Part shown: in pieces, positions 1 to 9,080 of the stretch
Layout: every line of letters starts with the position of its first letter
How positions within the stretch are numbered: the stretch's first letter is position 1
DNA from: Rubellimicrobium arenae
GTDB lineage: Bacteria > Pseudomonadota > Alphaproteobacteria > Rhodobacterales > Rhodobacteraceae
Assembly: GCF_017916275.1 (NCBI RefSeq)
Contig: NZ_JAFMST010000009.1
Span: 119,220-183,219 of the forward strand
Direction of reading: 5' to 3'
DNA: 64,000 nt
Notes under the pieces: generated by a model
Told to the model about the DNA's origin: nothing
Seen by the model: only the letters and a program-made list of their open reading frames with translations
The model's database searches: none
Translations under genes and position numbers: made by a program

Positions 1-452
1 AGCTGGAAGCGGTGGGCCAGCTCCATGAGGCGGATCGCCTTGCGGTAGCCCTCGGGCCGGGCCATGCCGAAGTTGTGCTCGATCCGGCTCTTGGTGTCGT
101 GGCCCTTCTCGTGGCCGATCACGACGATGGGCTGCGCGCCGAGCCGGGCCAGGCCGCCCATCACCGCATGGTCGTCCGCGAAGTTGCGGTCGCCGGCCAG
201 GGGCATGTAGTCGGTCAGCAGCCCCTCGATGTAGTCCTTGCAATGCGGGCGGTCGGGATGGCGCGCGACCTGGCATTTCTGCCAGGGGGTCAGGCCGCCG
301 TAGAGCTGGCCCAGCATGTCCTGGGCCTTGCGGTCGAGGGCCTGCGCTTCCTTTTCCACGTCCATGCCGGAATTGGACCGGGCCAGCGCCCGCAACTCCT
401 CGGCCTTGCCCTCGATCTCGGCAAGGGGTTTCTCGAACTCGAGGTAGTTCAT
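1..452 (-). CDS. accA: Acetyl-CoA carboxylase carboxyltransferase subunit alpha, N-terminal part (runs off window)
   Basis: Alpha subunit of the carboxyltransferase half of acetyl-CoA carboxylase, which makes malonyl-CoA for fatty acid synthesis in the cytoplasm with AccD. About 150 residues are visible, starting [16 protein letters not shown] and continuing through the typical stretches [39 protein letters not shown] and [13 protein letters not shown], all well conserved in AccA. The ATG at 452 is preceded by GGGAG at a good distance. The rest of the gene, about half of it, lies to the left of the window. Nothing unusual is seen in the part present. Confidence 0.95.
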   Translation of the reverse strand, partial: MNYLEFEKPLAEIEGKAEELRALARSNSGMDVEKEAQALDRKAQDMLGQLYGGLTPWQKCQVARHPDRPHCKDYIEGLLTDYMPLAGDRNFADDHAVMGGLARLGAQPIVVIGHEKGHDTKSRIEHNFGMARPEGYRKAIRLMELAHRFQ

Positions 453-664
453 TCGGCGCACTCCCGATAGGTCGATGGCACGATATGGCGAAGCGCTGCG
501 CGGGATGCAACCGAGCACGGTCCCGGGCCGCCGGTCGGGGCCGGAGGGAACCTGACGGCCCATGGCGGACAGGCGCCACGGACCGGCCGGGCCAGGTTCC
601 GCCGTTGCGGGGCGGCCCCCGCTGGGGCACTCTTCCCGCCACGAGCCCCCTGCCGGAGAACGCC

Positions 665-1423
665 ATGATCCGCCGCCCAGCCGCCCTGCTGGCCTTGTCC
701 ATCGCCCTGAACGCGGCAGGCTTGCCCGCGATCGCCCAGACGCCCGAATTCGGGGACGATTCCAGCGCCTGGGCCCGCGACGGCGAATGCGACGACCCAC
801 GGTTCGCAGGACCGGGCATGTCCTCGGTCACGGTGCAGGTCGACCGGATGGCCGATGCCACCGATTGCCGCACCGCCTTCGAGGCCGGCCAGGTCCGGCT
901 CGTGGAGGACCAGGGCGGGCCGCCGGCCACGGCCGACGCGGCAGAGCCCGGCGCGAGCCCCCCCGCCCTTCCCGCGGGGCCAGCGCCGGCCCCGACAGGC
1001 TCCGCTCCGGGCGGCAAGGGGTCGGCGGCCACGCCTGCCGCGACGGCCGGCGTCAACTTCGGCAACGACTCCTCGGAATGGGCCAATGACGGGGAGTGCG
1101 ACGATCGCCGCTTCGTGGGCCAGGGGATGGCGGCCTCGATCAGTTGGGCCAGCGTCGGCCGGGACGCCTCGGACTGCCGCACGCTTCATGACGCCGGGGC
1201 CCTCCGGCTTTGGGACTGGGCCGAGGCGCGGGCCGCCACGCAATGCGCCGCCCTCGATTTCGGGGATGACGCAGGCGAATACGCCCATGACGGCGAATGC
1301 GACGACCTGAGGTTCGAGGGGCCGGGCGCCGCAGGGGCCCTGGGCGAGGCCACCGTCGGCCATGATGCGAGCGACTGCTCGCAGCTTTGCGCCTTCGGTG
1401 TGGTCGCCCTCCGCGATTACTGA
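665..1423 (+). CDS. Secreted protein with three FGDDSSxWAxDGECDDxRF repeats
   Basis: A 252-residue protein with an N-terminal signal peptide (residues 1-24, ending ...PAIAQT). Three copies of a cysteine- and acid-rich repeat follow, at about residues 26-78, 133-186 and 203-252. Each begins with an FGDD/FGND motif, has the invariant core DGECDD then RF, and ends in DASDC or DATDC. A low-complexity Ala/Pro/Gly linker separates repeats one and two. Each repeat carries two conserved Cys, which fits a disulfide in the periplasm, and the clustered Asp/Glu could bind a cation; both are inferences. The ATG at 665 follows GGAGAAC, which is why I prefer it to the upstream in-frame start. I do not recognise a functionally characterised family. 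Confidence 0.8.
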   Translation: MIRRPAALLALSIALNAAGLPAIAQTPEFGDDSSAWARDGECDDPRFAGPGMSSVTVQVDRMADATDCRTAFEAGQVRLVEDQGGPPATADAAEPGASPPALPAGPAPAPTGSAPGGKGSAATPAATAGVNFGNDSSEWANDGECDDRRFVGQGMAASISWASVGRDASDCRTLHDAGALRLWDWAEARAATQCAALDFGDDAGEYAHDGECDDLRFEGPGAAGALGEATVGHDASDCSQLCAFGVVALRDY

Positions 1424-1541
1424 GCCGTTGCCGCCCCCGGGCGGGACAACCGGAGCCGCGCGGCAGGCCAGGGTGGCGTTTCCGGGCATGGGACCGGCCA
1501 TCCCGGGGGCGGACGGAGGAGCGCCGCCCCGGGGCCGCCGG

Positions 1542-2759
1542 TCAGGCCGCTTCGCTGGGCAGGAAATGGTCGAGCCGTTCGACCTGGACGTCGCGTTCGG
1601 AGTCGCAAAGGCAGGTCAGGCGCAGGACGCAGTCGGCGCAGGCTGATTCGGTCGCCGCCGGGATGCTGGCCAGCGGACCCGGCCGATCGCTCGCGAAGCG
1701 GCAGCGGTCACGGCCTGCGTGCTTGGCCGCATAAAGCGCCGCATCGGCGCGCGCGATCAACCGGTCGAGCGAGGCCGGCCGTCCCCAGGCGCCGCCCACG
1801 CTGACGGTGATCGGCGCGGTCCCGCCAGCCGGCAGGGCGAAGGGCCTGGCCCGGACAACCTCGCAAAGACGGCGGGCCACGACGCGGGCGGCGGCGGCGG
1901 GCTGCCCGGGCAGGAAGACGGCCAGTTCCTCGCCCCCGAGACGGGCCACGAGGTCGCCCTTCCGCAGGACGCTGGCCATCCGGTCGCCCATGGCGCGCAA
2001 CACGGCATCCCCGGCGGGATGGCCATGGTCGTCGTTGATGCGCTTGAAGTGGTCGACATCCAGAAGGAGCAGCGCCCCGCCCTGGCTCTGGTCGCAGCGC
2101 GCGACGCCCCGTTCAAAGCCGCGCCGGTTGAGCAGCCCGGTCAGGGGATCATGCTCGGCGGCGCGGCGCAGCGCCCGCTCCCTCGCGTGGGAGGCGCGCT
2201 CCCGTTCGATCAGGCACCCGATCATCAAGATGCCCAGAATATGGATGGGCAGGAGAATCGGGATCATCGCGGCGACCGTCCGCATGGCAACGGGAAGCGG
2301 CAGCAGGAAGGCGCCCAAGGGGTGGGCCGAGGTGGCGAGCGCCAGCCCCAGGAGCGTCGGAGTGCCCCGCCGGGCCGGCGACCGCGTCCGCCGGTCCCAG
2401 GCCAGACCGGCCGCGGCGGCGATGAAGGACGACGCGATTCCGGCCATGGCGCCCGAGCCGCCGATCCCGAGCCGTCCCGCCACGGCCATCGCCAGCGCGA
2501 CGGATGCGCCGGGCAGGCCCAGGAATGCACCGGCCAGCGCCACCGGCAGGTTGCGCAGGTCGACGAAGACCCCTTCGGTCACGGGGATGCGGTCGCCCAT
2601 GGCCAGGATCGCCGCCGCCCCGAACACCACGCCCAGGGCGACGCGGGCGCCGCGGGCGGGCCCGAACCGCCGCAAGGTGACGCCATAGACCACGGCCAGC
2701 AACGCCAGCAGGGCCATGGTGCCCGAGAGATCCTTGAGGGTGTCCATTGCCGAAGTCAT
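1542..2759 (-). CDS. Membrane-bound diguanylate cyclase (GGDEF) with C-terminal cysteine cluster
   Basis: About 405 residues. The N-terminal half (to about residue 190) is a run of hydrophobic helices resembling the 5TM LytS/YhcK-type sensor (GLPGASVALAMAVAGRLG...). A GGDEF domain follows at about 200-360: LTGLLNRRGF, DVDHFKRINDDHGH and the active-site loop GGEEL. An RKGD inhibitory site lies exactly five residues before that loop. It should therefore make c-di-GMP and be product-inhibited. Beyond the domain is a 45-residue tail with the cluster CADC...CLC, unusual for this class. The ATG at 2759 is preceded by AGGCGG; a GTG two codons upstream is the alternative start. Flanked by convergent and co-directional unrelated genes, so probably monocistronic. 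Confidence 0.85.
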   Translation of the reverse strand: MTSAMDTLKDLSGTMALLALLAVVYGVTLRRFGPARGARVALGVVFGAAAILAMGDRIPVTEGVFVDLRNLPVALAGAFLGLPGASVALAMAVAGRLGIGGSGAMAGIASSFIAAAAGLAWDRRTRSPARRGTPTLLGLALATSAHPLGAFLLPLPVAMRTVAAMIPILLPIHILGILMIGCLIERERASHARERALRRAAEHDPLTGLLNRRGFERGVARCDQSQGGALLLLDVDHFKRINDDHGHPAGDAVLRAMGDRMASVLRKGDLVARLGGEELAVFLPGQPAAAARVVARRLCEVVRARPFALPAGGTAPITVSVGGAWGRPASLDRLIARADAALYAAKHAGRDRCRFASDRPGPLASIPAATESACADCVLRLTCLCDSERDVQVERLDHFLPSEAA

Positions 2760-2835
2760 CCGCACGCCGCCTGCATTCGTATTTTCCGCGAATTACAACG
2801 GACGTGCTTACCGAAGGATTAACTCGCGCGGGGCC

Positions 2836-3822
2836 TTAGGGCAGACGGGTCACGATCCGCCCCGTCTCGAGGCCGCGCCAGTTGCGCTGGACCCCGGACA
2901 TGAGCCGCTGGGCGACGGGATGGGCGGCCTCGAGCACGCCAAGCCGAACAAGGATGGCCGCGATGAGAGCCTCGGAGGCGCGGGTGGCGCCGTCGGCCAC
3001 CTTGAGCGCGACCCCCAGGCCCTGTTCGGGCAGGATCGCCACGAAGACGCCTTCGGCCCCGGTCTTGATGGCGGCCCGCGTCCCGCAGGCGCGCATCAGC
3101 TCGGTGCAGGCGCGGCCTTCGCCGGCCACGAGGTCCGGGTGGGCGATCATCGCGGCCGTGAGCCGCCGCTGCGCCTCGGCCCGCGCGCCGCTTCGGGATC
3201 CGGCCACGGCGAAGGAGGCCATGGACCGCGCCAGCCCCGCCAGGCTGCCCGCGAAGTTCGGGGCCGAGCAGCCGTCCACGCCCCAGCCCGCGACCGTCTC
3301 GCCCGAGGTGTCCTCGACGGCGGCGCGGACGGCCTGCTGCACGGGATGGTCGATCTCGACGTATTCGGGGCCGGCGCCCAGATGGCGGGTCAGGGTCAGG
3401 AAGCCCGCGTGCTTGCCCGAGCAGTTGTTGTGGATCTGGCAGGGCCTCTCCCCCGCCCGCACGAGGGCTTCGGCGGTTGGCCGGTCGGACGGCATGTGCG
3501 GGCCGCAGCGCAGGTCCGCCTCGCCCAGGCCCAGCTCCGACAGCCAGGCTTCCACGCGCGCGGTATGGATCGCGGCCCCCTGGTGCGAGGCGCAGGCCAG
3601 CGCCAGGCGATCCTCGGACAGCCCGGCCGCGTCGGCCGCGCCGGATTCGAGCAGCGGCAGCGCCTGGATCATCTTGGAGGAGGAGCGGGGATAGACGATC
3701 GCCTCGGGATCGCCCCAGGCCTCGACCACCTGGCCGGCGCCATCGCAGACCACCGCATGGGCCCGATGCACCGACTCCAGCAGGTCCCCCCGCCATACCT
3801 CGACCAGCTCGACTGCCGCCAT
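2836..3822 (-). CDS. Asparaginase II (Rhizobium etli ReAII-type)
   Basis: Predicted L-asparaginase of the Asparaginase_II family, cytoplasmic, hydrolysing asparagine to aspartate and ammonia. The 328-residue product has the family hallmarks: an SxxK pair in RSSSKMIQALPLLESG, the CxxK pair in NNCSGKHAGFL and GVDGCSAPNFA. These are the positions of the catalytic Ser/Lys and metal-linked Cys/Lys residues in this class, which is unrelated to E. coli AnsA/AnsB. The start at 3822 (MAAVELVEV) is chosen over an upstream frame because GGAGG sits 6 bases before it. It stands alone, divergent from the IalB-like gene. Confidence 0.85.
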   Translation of the reverse strand: MAAVELVEVWRGDLLESVHRAHAVVCDGAGQVVEAWGDPEAIVYPRSSSKMIQALPLLESGAADAAGLSEDRLALACASHQGAAIHTARVEAWLSELGLGEADLRCGPHMPSDRPTAEALVRAGERPCQIHNNCSGKHAGFLTLTRHLGAGPEYVEIDHPVQQAVRAAVEDTSGETVAGWGVDGCSAPNFAGSLAGLARSMASFAVAGSRSGARAEAQRRLTAAMIAHPDLVAGEGRACTELMRACGTRAAIKTGAEGVFVAILPEQGLGVALKVADGATRASEALIAAILVRLGVLEAAHPVAQRLMSGVQRNWRGLETGRIVTRLP

Positions 3823-4005
3823 GTCGCCCTCCGCCCAGCGAATGCCCCGCAAGGACGTGACCCGACAGGGGTTTGCCCCTTGGGTCACGCGGTGCTATGG
3901 GGGCTCCTATCGGGTTGGATGAGCCCCCGCCAGCCGCAAACGGCGCCAGGAGCGTGCCGGGCGGCGACGGTGGACGGCGGGCTTGGAACTGGAGGCTGAC
4001 GAACG

Positions 4006-4533
4006 ATGACCAAGACCCTGTCGCGGATCGGGGCAATCGCCCTCGCTGCCCTGGCTGCCGGCGGCGCCTGGGCCCAGCAGACGACGAACCGCGTGGCGGC
4101 CAGCACCGACTGGTCCGTGTTTCAGGAAACCGACCCGACCGAGTGTTTCTCGGTCTCGGCGCCCAAGTCGCAGGAAAACACCCGCGACGGGCAGCGGGTC
4201 GACGTGCAACGGGGCGAGACGCTGCTGTTCGTCTTCTATCGCCCGTCCGAAGGCGTGAACGGTCAGGTCACCTTCACGGGCGGCTACCCCTTCGCGGACA
4301 ACTCGACGGTCACGCTCGACGTCGGCGGCACCCAGTTCCAGCTCTTCACCGAAGGCGAGTGGGCCTGGCCCGCCGGTCCCGATGACGACGCCAAGATCGT
4401 CGCCGCGATGAAGGGCGGCTCCGAGGCCGTCCTGACGGGCCAGTCGGGCCGGGGCACGGTCACGCGCGACACGTTCTCGCTCCTGGGCTTCACCTCGGCG
4501 GTCGAGGAAGCCCAGAGCCGCTGCGCCTCCTGA
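4006..4533 (+). CDS. Invasion-associated locus B (IalB) family periplasmic protein
   Basis: A 175-residue exported protein with a clear signal peptide (residues 1-23, cleavage after AWA). The mature part matches the IalB family: a [18 protein letters not shown] opening, a central beta-rich segment with a GGYPF motif, then [13 protein letters not shown] and a C-terminal Cys that probably pairs with the first one. IalB proteins are common in non-pathogenic Rhodobacteraceae, where their role is unknown, so the name does not imply virulence. The gene is followed directly by a strong intrinsic terminator. Confidence 0.85.
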   Translation: MTKTLSRIGAIALAALAAGGAWAQQTTNRVAASTDWSVFQETDPTECFSVSAPKSQENTRDGQRVDVQRGETLLFVFYRPSEGVNGQVTFTGGYPFADNSTVTLDVGGTQFQLFTEGEWAWPAGPDDDAKIVAAMKGGSEAVLTGQSGRGTVTRDTFSLLGFTSAVEEAQSRCAS

Positions 4534-4560
4534 CGCGCGGCCAGCGGTCGCAAGGAATGC

Positions 4561-4590
4561 AGGCCGGTTTCCCTTGGAAGCCGGCCTTTT
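4561..4590 (+). terminator. Intrinsic terminator of the IalB-like gene
   Basis: A 10-bp stem (AGGCCGGTTT against AAGCCGGCCT, one G-U pair) with a 7-base loop is followed by TTTT. It sits 27 bases after the stop codon of the IalB-like gene and separates it from rlmN. Confidence 0.75.
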
Positions 4591-4627
4591 CGTTGCTATG
4601 TGCGGGACCTCCCCGATCGAGGCCGCC

Positions 4628-5812
4628 ATGACGCTTTCCGCCCCCATCACGCAGGACGTCCACACCATTCCGCGCAAGCTGCCGGACGGGCCGGCGAACC
4701 TTGTCGGCCTGACGCGCGACCAGATGCGCGAGGCGTTCGTCGCCGCCGGCACGCCCGAGAAGCAGGCCAGGATGCGGGTCAACCAGGTCTGGCAGTGGAT
4801 CTACCATTGGGGCGTGCGGGATTTCGCGGCGATGACCAACCTCGCCAAGGACTACCGCGCGCTGCTGGCGGCCCATTTCAGCGTGCAACTGCCCGAGATC
4901 GTGTCCCGGCAGGTGTCCTCGGACGGGACGCGCAAGTATCTCGTCCGCATCGCGGGCGGCCATGAGGTGGAAACGGTCTATATCCCGGAAGAGGATCGGG
5001 GGACCCTTTGCGTGTCCTCGCAGGTGGGCTGCACGCTGACCTGCTCCTTCTGCCACACCGGGACGCAGAAGCTGGTGCGGAACCTCACCGCCGGAGAGAT
5101 CGTGGGGCAGGTCCTGCTCGTCCGCGACGACCTGGGCGAATGGCCGGTGCCCGGCGCGCCCAAGGACGAGACGCGGCTCCTGTCGAACATCGTGCTGATG
5201 GGCATGGGCGAGCCGCTCTACAACTTCGAGTCCGTGCGCGACGCCATGAAGATCGCCATGGACCCCGAGGGGCTGTCGCTCTCGCGCCGGCGGATCACCC
5301 TGTCCACCTCGGGCGTGGTGCCCGAGATCGCGCGCACGGCGGTCGAGATCGGCTGTCAGCTTGCCGTGTCGTTCCATGCGACGACCGACGAGGTGCGCGA
5401 CGTTCTGGTGCCCATCAACAAGAAGTGGAACATCGCCACGCTTCTGGACGCGCTGCGCGAGTATCCCGGCCTTTCCAACTCCGAGCGGATCACCTTCGAA
5501 TACGTGATGCTGGATGGGGTGAACGACACGGACGAGGACGCGCGGCGGCTGGTCCGGCTCATCGAGGGCATCCCGGCCAAGATCAACCTGATCCCCTTCA
5601 ACGAATGGCCGGGCGCGCCCTACCGGCGCAGCTCGAACAACCGCATCCGGGCCTTTGCGGACATCATCTACAAGGCGGGCTACGCCTCGCCCATCCGGAC
5701 GCCGCGCGGCGAGGATATCATGGCCGCCTGCGGGCAGCTCAAGTCCGCGACGGAACGGGCCCGCAAGTCCCGCGCCCAGATCGCCGCCGAGACCGGGACC
5801 GCCTCCGCCTGA
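4628..5812 (+). CDS. rlmN: Dual-specificity 23S rRNA/tRNA (adenine-C2) methyltransferase RlmN
   Basis: Radical SAM enzyme that methylates C2 of A2503 in 23S rRNA and A37 in some tRNAs. The 394-residue protein shows the radical SAM cluster motif CTLTCSFC (CxxxCxxC), the GMGEPLYNF motif, and [10 protein letters not shown] followed by AVSFHATTD. The C-terminal segment [20 protein letters not shown] contains the second catalytic cysteine, used as the mRNA-independent methyl carrier. The start [18 protein letters not shown] matches the usual N-terminus in Rhodobacterales and follows the terminator of the preceding gene. It is slightly offset from an unknown gene downstream. Confidence 0.95.
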   Translation: MTLSAPITQDVHTIPRKLPDGPANLVGLTRDQMREAFVAAGTPEKQARMRVNQVWQWIYHWGVRDFAAMTNLAKDYRALLAAHFSVQLPEIVSRQVSSDGTRKYLVRIAGGHEVETVYIPEEDRGTLCVSSQVGCTLTCSFCHTGTQKLVRNLTAGEIVGQVLLVRDDLGEWPVPGAPKDETRLLSNIVLMGMGEPLYNFESVRDAMKIAMDPEGLSLSRRRITLSTSGVVPEIARTAVEIGCQLAVSFHATTDEVRDVLVPINKKWNIATLLDALREYPGLSNSERITFEYVMLDGVNDTDEDARRLVRLIEGIPAKINLIPFNEWPGAPYRRSSNNRIRAFADIIYKAGYASPIRTPRGEDIMAACGQLKSATERARKSRAQIAAETGTASA

Positions 5813-5871
5813 GGGCTGGAAGGACCGCCCGCCCTCCGCTAGAAGCGGCACGGACCAGCGGAGGACGGGGC

Positions 5872-6627
5872 ATGCAGATCACGATCAACAAGGTTGCGTT
5901 CGACGTGAAGCCGGTGGACGGCGCGCTCTTCGCCGCCCTCATGGCCGAGCCGGCGATCCGGCGGGCCGCCCTGCGTCCGGTCTGGGCCTGGAACAAGGCC
6001 GAGGGCAAGGGCCGCTTCCTTGTGAACCCGCTGCCCGACCAGGCCCTGCCCATGCCCACCGGGGTGAGCGTCTACGTCCCCAAGGCGGGAACGGCCGGCA
6101 CGGAATTGCAGAAGGCCGAAGGCCCCAGCAGCAAGATGGGCGAGCGTTTCCTGGCCGCCGTCGGGGCCAAGAACTTCGGCCAGGTGATGCAGGCGATCGC
6201 GCGCATCACGGGCGTGCCCAAGAAGAAGCTGCCCTTCGCGGAGTTCGCGGGCCTGAACGACAAGGCGAGCTACAGCATCCTCATGCAGACCGACTTTTCG
6301 GTGCTGGAGCTGACGAACGCCGCGCGGAACCTGTCGGCCTTCGTGTTCCTCCCCGGGCTGGTGACCTTCCTCCACACCCTGGACGAACCGTCCGAGGACG
6401 CGCCGCGGGCCGGCTCGATCCGGCCCGGCTTCGTGATCCCGGCGGGCAACCAGGCCGCGCTGACCATGCGCCGGCTGGCCGTGGCGCGCCGCCTGACCGA
6501 GCTTCAGGCCGAACTGGGCGAGACCAGGCCCGCGGATCTGGCCCAGGGCGATCCGCGCCGCGTGACGATCGCGAAGCTCGGCGCCGAGTGGAAGGTGCTC
6601 CAGTCCAAGCCCGCCAAGGCGGCCTGA
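5872..6627 (+). CDS. Conserved hypothetical protein, 251 aa
   Basis: No family recognised. The 251-residue protein has no signal peptide and no clear membrane segment. It contains a basic stretch (GVPKKKLPF, about residues 116-124), a mostly alpha-helical C-terminal region (RRLAVARRLTELQAEL) and a lysine-rich end. Codon usage is like its neighbours and the ATG is preceded by GGAGGACGGGGC. It begins 59 bases after rlmN and may be transcribed with it. Function cannot be inferred from the sequence. Confidence 0.65.
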   Translation: MQITINKVAFDVKPVDGALFAALMAEPAIRRAALRPVWAWNKAEGKGRFLVNPLPDQALPMPTGVSVYVPKAGTAGTELQKAEGPSSKMGERFLAAVGAKNFGQVMQAIARITGVPKKKLPFAEFAGLNDKASYSILMQTDFSVLELTNAARNLSAFVFLPGLVTFLHTLDEPSEDAPRAGSIRPGFVIPAGNQAALTMRRLAVARRLTELQAELGETRPADLAQGDPRRVTIAKLGAEWKVLQSKPAKAA

Positions 6628-6642
6628 GCCGGCCTGCCGCTC

Positions 6643-7140
6643 TCAGTCCCGGCGGGGCGGCCATTCGGCCGTGTCATGGTCGGGATGCTGATGGTTAGTG
6701 GCATGGATCCGGGGGATCAGCCCCTCCGGATCGTCGGTGTCCGTGGCCTTGCCGGGAAGGCCGGGCAGGCGCGCGGCCCAGGGCACCTGCGTCTCGACCC
6801 CGTACTGGACGACCGGGGTCACGAGGTCGGGCCGGTCCAGGGAGCCCGCCATGACGCCGATCCCGGGATCGTGGGGATAGTCGAAGATCAGCGGCGTCCC
6901 ACAGTCCCGGCAGAAGCCACGCCGCGCAAAATCGGAGCTGTGGAACCACGCGATCTCGCCCCGGGTGACGCGGAAGTCCGACTTCGCGACCGGGCAGATG
7001 ACCGCGAAGGGGCCGCCGACCGCCTTCTGGCACATGCGGCAATGGCAGGCGTGCACCTTCTCGGGCGGGCCGTCGAAGGCGTAGCGGACGGCGCCGCACT
7101 GGCATCCGCCGGTCATCATGGGTCCGACTCCCTGGCTCAT
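6643..7140 (-). CDS. GFA/CENP-V domain zinc protein
   Basis: A 165-residue member of the GFA (glutathione-dependent formaldehyde-activating enzyme-like) family, a small zinc-binding fold. Zinc ligand motifs are visible: GGCQCGAVRY near residue 11, CHCRMCQKAVGGPF about 20 residues later, and FCRDCGTPL. Most family members have no proven formaldehyde activity, so the substrate is unknown. The start at 7140 has GGAG six bases upstream; MMTGG at 7119/7116 is the alternative. It lies 59 bases after the mannoside operon in the same direction and could be read through from it. Confidence 0.8.
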   Translation of the reverse strand: MSQGVGPMMTGGCQCGAVRYAFDGPPEKVHACHCRMCQKAVGGPFAVICPVAKSDFRVTRGEIAWFHSSDFARRGFCRDCGTPLIFDYPHDPGIGVMAGSLDRPDLVTPVVQYGVETQVPWAARLPGLPGKATDTDDPEGLIPRIHATNHQHPDHDTAEWPPRRD

Positions 7141-7199
7141 GACGGGCTCCGAAGCTGGGTCCGGGCCAGGGGCGGCTTGGCCCCGGCCCGGACGGTGCG

Positions 7200-8330
7200 T
7201 CAGGCGAGAAGGGCGCGGGCCTCCTCGGCCGAAAGGGCGGCGGGACGCTCGCAGGTGGTGGTCATGTCCACGAAGCGACGCTCCTGCCCCGACCGCAGGA
7301 TGCCGGTCATCACGTCCACGACGTGCACGGCGAGGTCGATGTCGCAGCGGTGCTTGCGCCTCTGCTCGACCGCCTGCGCCATGTCGGCAAGGCCCGCGCC
7401 GCGATAGTTGGCGAGGTGCCGGCCGTCGCCGGTGGTGAAGTTGGCCCGCCCGAAGGGATGCTCGCTGACCGGCAAGGCTTCGATGTCGCCCTCGCCGCCG
7501 ACCTCGACGGTGCCGCCGAAGAAGTTCGGGTCCGGCACGAAGAGCGAGGCCTCCTCGCCATACAGCTCCATGTTGGCGTGGCGGTTCTTCCACACGTCCC
7601 AGGAGGCGCCGAGCGTGACCGTGGCCCCGTTCTGGAACTCGAGGATCGCGTGGATGTCGGTGGGCGTGGTGACCTGCAGCACCTCGCCGTTGCGGGGGCC
7701 GTTCTGGATGGTCCGGGTCGGAAGGCCGGCCTTGGCCATGGCCGTCACCGACTTCACCGGCCCGATGAGCTGGACGAGGTTGGTGATGTAGTAGGGTCCC
7801 ATGTCGAGGACCGGCCCGCCGCCCGGCGCGAAGAAGAAGTCCGGGTTCGGGTGCCACTTTTCCATGCCGTGGCCCATGACGTGCGCCGTGCCGCCGAGGA
7901 TGCGGCCCACGCGGCCTTGGTCGATCGCCGCCCGCGCCTGCTGGTGGGAGCCGCCGAGGAAGGTATCCGGGGCCGATCCCACGCGGAGGTTCCGGGACGC
8001 CGCCAGTTCCTGCAGCCGCTCGCCTTCCTCAAGGGAGAGGACGAGGGGCTTTTCGGAGTAGGCGTGCTTGCCCGCCTCGAGGATGCGGCGGGACACGTCG
8101 TAGTGGGCGGCCGGGACCGTGAGGTTCACGATCACGTCCACCTCGGGGTCCGCGAGGATCTCGTCCACCGTCTCGGCGCGGACATTGAACTCGGAGGCGC
8201 GCAGGCGCGCGTTGTCCATGTTCATGTCCGCGACCGCCCGGATCTCGAGGTTCCGGAAGGACGGCGCGATCTTGAGATAGGCCGAGGAGATGTTGCCGCA
8301 GCCGATGATGCCGACGCCAAGCTTTGCCAT
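7200..8330 (-). CDS. Gfo/Idh/MocA family NAD(P)-dependent sugar dehydrogenase
   Basis: A 376-residue cytoplasmic oxidoreductase acting on a sugar or sugar derivative. An N-terminal Rossmann fold (VGIIGCGNISSAYL) and the catalytic-Lys motif SEKPL (about residues 92-96) identify the family. The C-terminal part has DMGPYYITNLVQLIGPV, typical of the substrate domain. It is the last gene of the minus-strand mannoside run, 12 bases after the TIM-barrel gene. With a second member at 18015 on the other arm, it suggests that oxidised sugar intermediates occur in the pathway. The exact substrate is not readable from sequence. Confidence 0.85.
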   Translation of the reverse strand: MAKLGVGIIGCGNISSAYLKIAPSFRNLEIRAVADMNMDNARLRASEFNVRAETVDEILADPEVDVIVNLTVPAAHYDVSRRILEAGKHAYSEKPLVLSLEEGERLQELAASRNLRVGSAPDTFLGGSHQQARAAIDQGRVGRILGGTAHVMGHGMEKWHPNPDFFFAPGGGPVLDMGPYYITNLVQLIGPVKSVTAMAKAGLPTRTIQNGPRNGEVLQVTTPTDIHAILEFQNGATVTLGASWDVWKNRHANMELYGEEASLFVPDPNFFGGTVEVGGEGDIEALPVSEHPFGRANFTTGDGRHLANYRGAGLADMAQAVEQRRKHRCDIDLAVHVVDVMTGILRSGQERRFVDMTTTCERPAALSAEEARALLA

Positions 8331-8342
8331 TCTGTCAGTTCC

Positions 8343-9080
8343 TTACCAGGCTTGGACGCTTTCGAGCGAACGACGCGCGAAGCGGGCGTGATCCGAGGGG
8401 TTGTCGTGCTCGATCACGAAGTGGTCGATGCCCTGGGCTTCCAACTCGTCCATGATGGTGGCCCAGTCCTGGATGCCGTGGCCCACGTCGGCCCAGCCAT
8501 CCTCCTCGGTCGCCTCGCCCTGGGGGGCGATGTCCTTGACATGGACGGCGGCGACCTTGCCCTGGAACCGGCGCAGCGTCTGCACCGGATCGAGGCCGGC
8601 GCGCTTGACCCAGCCCAGGTCGAGCTCGAGGTTCAGGCCCGCCTCGGCCAGGAGGTCCATGGGCGTGGTCCCGCCCAGGTCGGCGAGATCCCAGTCGTGG
8701 TTGTGCCAGCCGACGATGTGCCCGGCGTCCCTGATCGGGGCGAGCGCCGAGGCCACGCGCTGCGCGAAGGCGCGCCAGGAGTCGAGGTCGGTGCCCCGCT
8801 GCTCGGGCGAGATCCAGGGCACGAAGACCTTCTGGATGCCGAGGGTGCGGGCGACCTCCAGCGTGCGGGTCGGATCGCCCTCGACCATGTCGAGCGCGAA
8901 GTGGCCGGACGGCATGGACAGGCCGTTGCGGTCCAAGCCGGCCTTGAGCGCGTCGAGGTCGCCGTAAAGGCCGCCGTAGCCCTCTACGGCCTTGTAGCCC
9001 GCCTGCGCCAGCATGGAGAGCGTGTCGTCGATGGGGGGGAAGTTGCGGGAGCAGTAAAGCTGGTAAGCGATGGTCGGCAT
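8343..9080 (-). CDS. Sugar phosphate isomerase/epimerase-like TIM-barrel protein
   Basis: A 245-residue AP-endonuclease-2/xylose-isomerase-like TIM barrel. Metal-site segments are recognisable: GWHNHDWDL, LELDLGWV, AAVHVKDI and the C-terminal FVIEHDNPSDHARFARRSLE. Enzymes of this superfamily include isomerases, epimerases and keto-sugar hydratases or lyases; here it is paired with a Gfo/Idh/MocA dehydrogenase. Two ATGs are adjacent: the second (9080) is better spaced from AGAGGA, giving a 1-base overlap with the mannosidase stop; the first (9083) would give an ATGA overlap. Confidence 0.8.
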   Translation of the reverse strand: MPTIAYQLYCSRNFPPIDDTLSMLAQAGYKAVEGYGGLYGDLDALKAGLDRNGLSMPSGHFALDMVEGDPTRTLEVARTLGIQKVFVPWISPEQRGTDLDSWRAFAQRVASALAPIRDAGHIVGWHNHDWDLADLGGTTPMDLLAEAGLNLELDLGWVKRAGLDPVQTLRRFQGKVAAVHVKDIAPQGEATEEDGWADVGHGIQDWATIMDELEAQGIDHFVIEHDNPSDHARFARRSLESVQAW

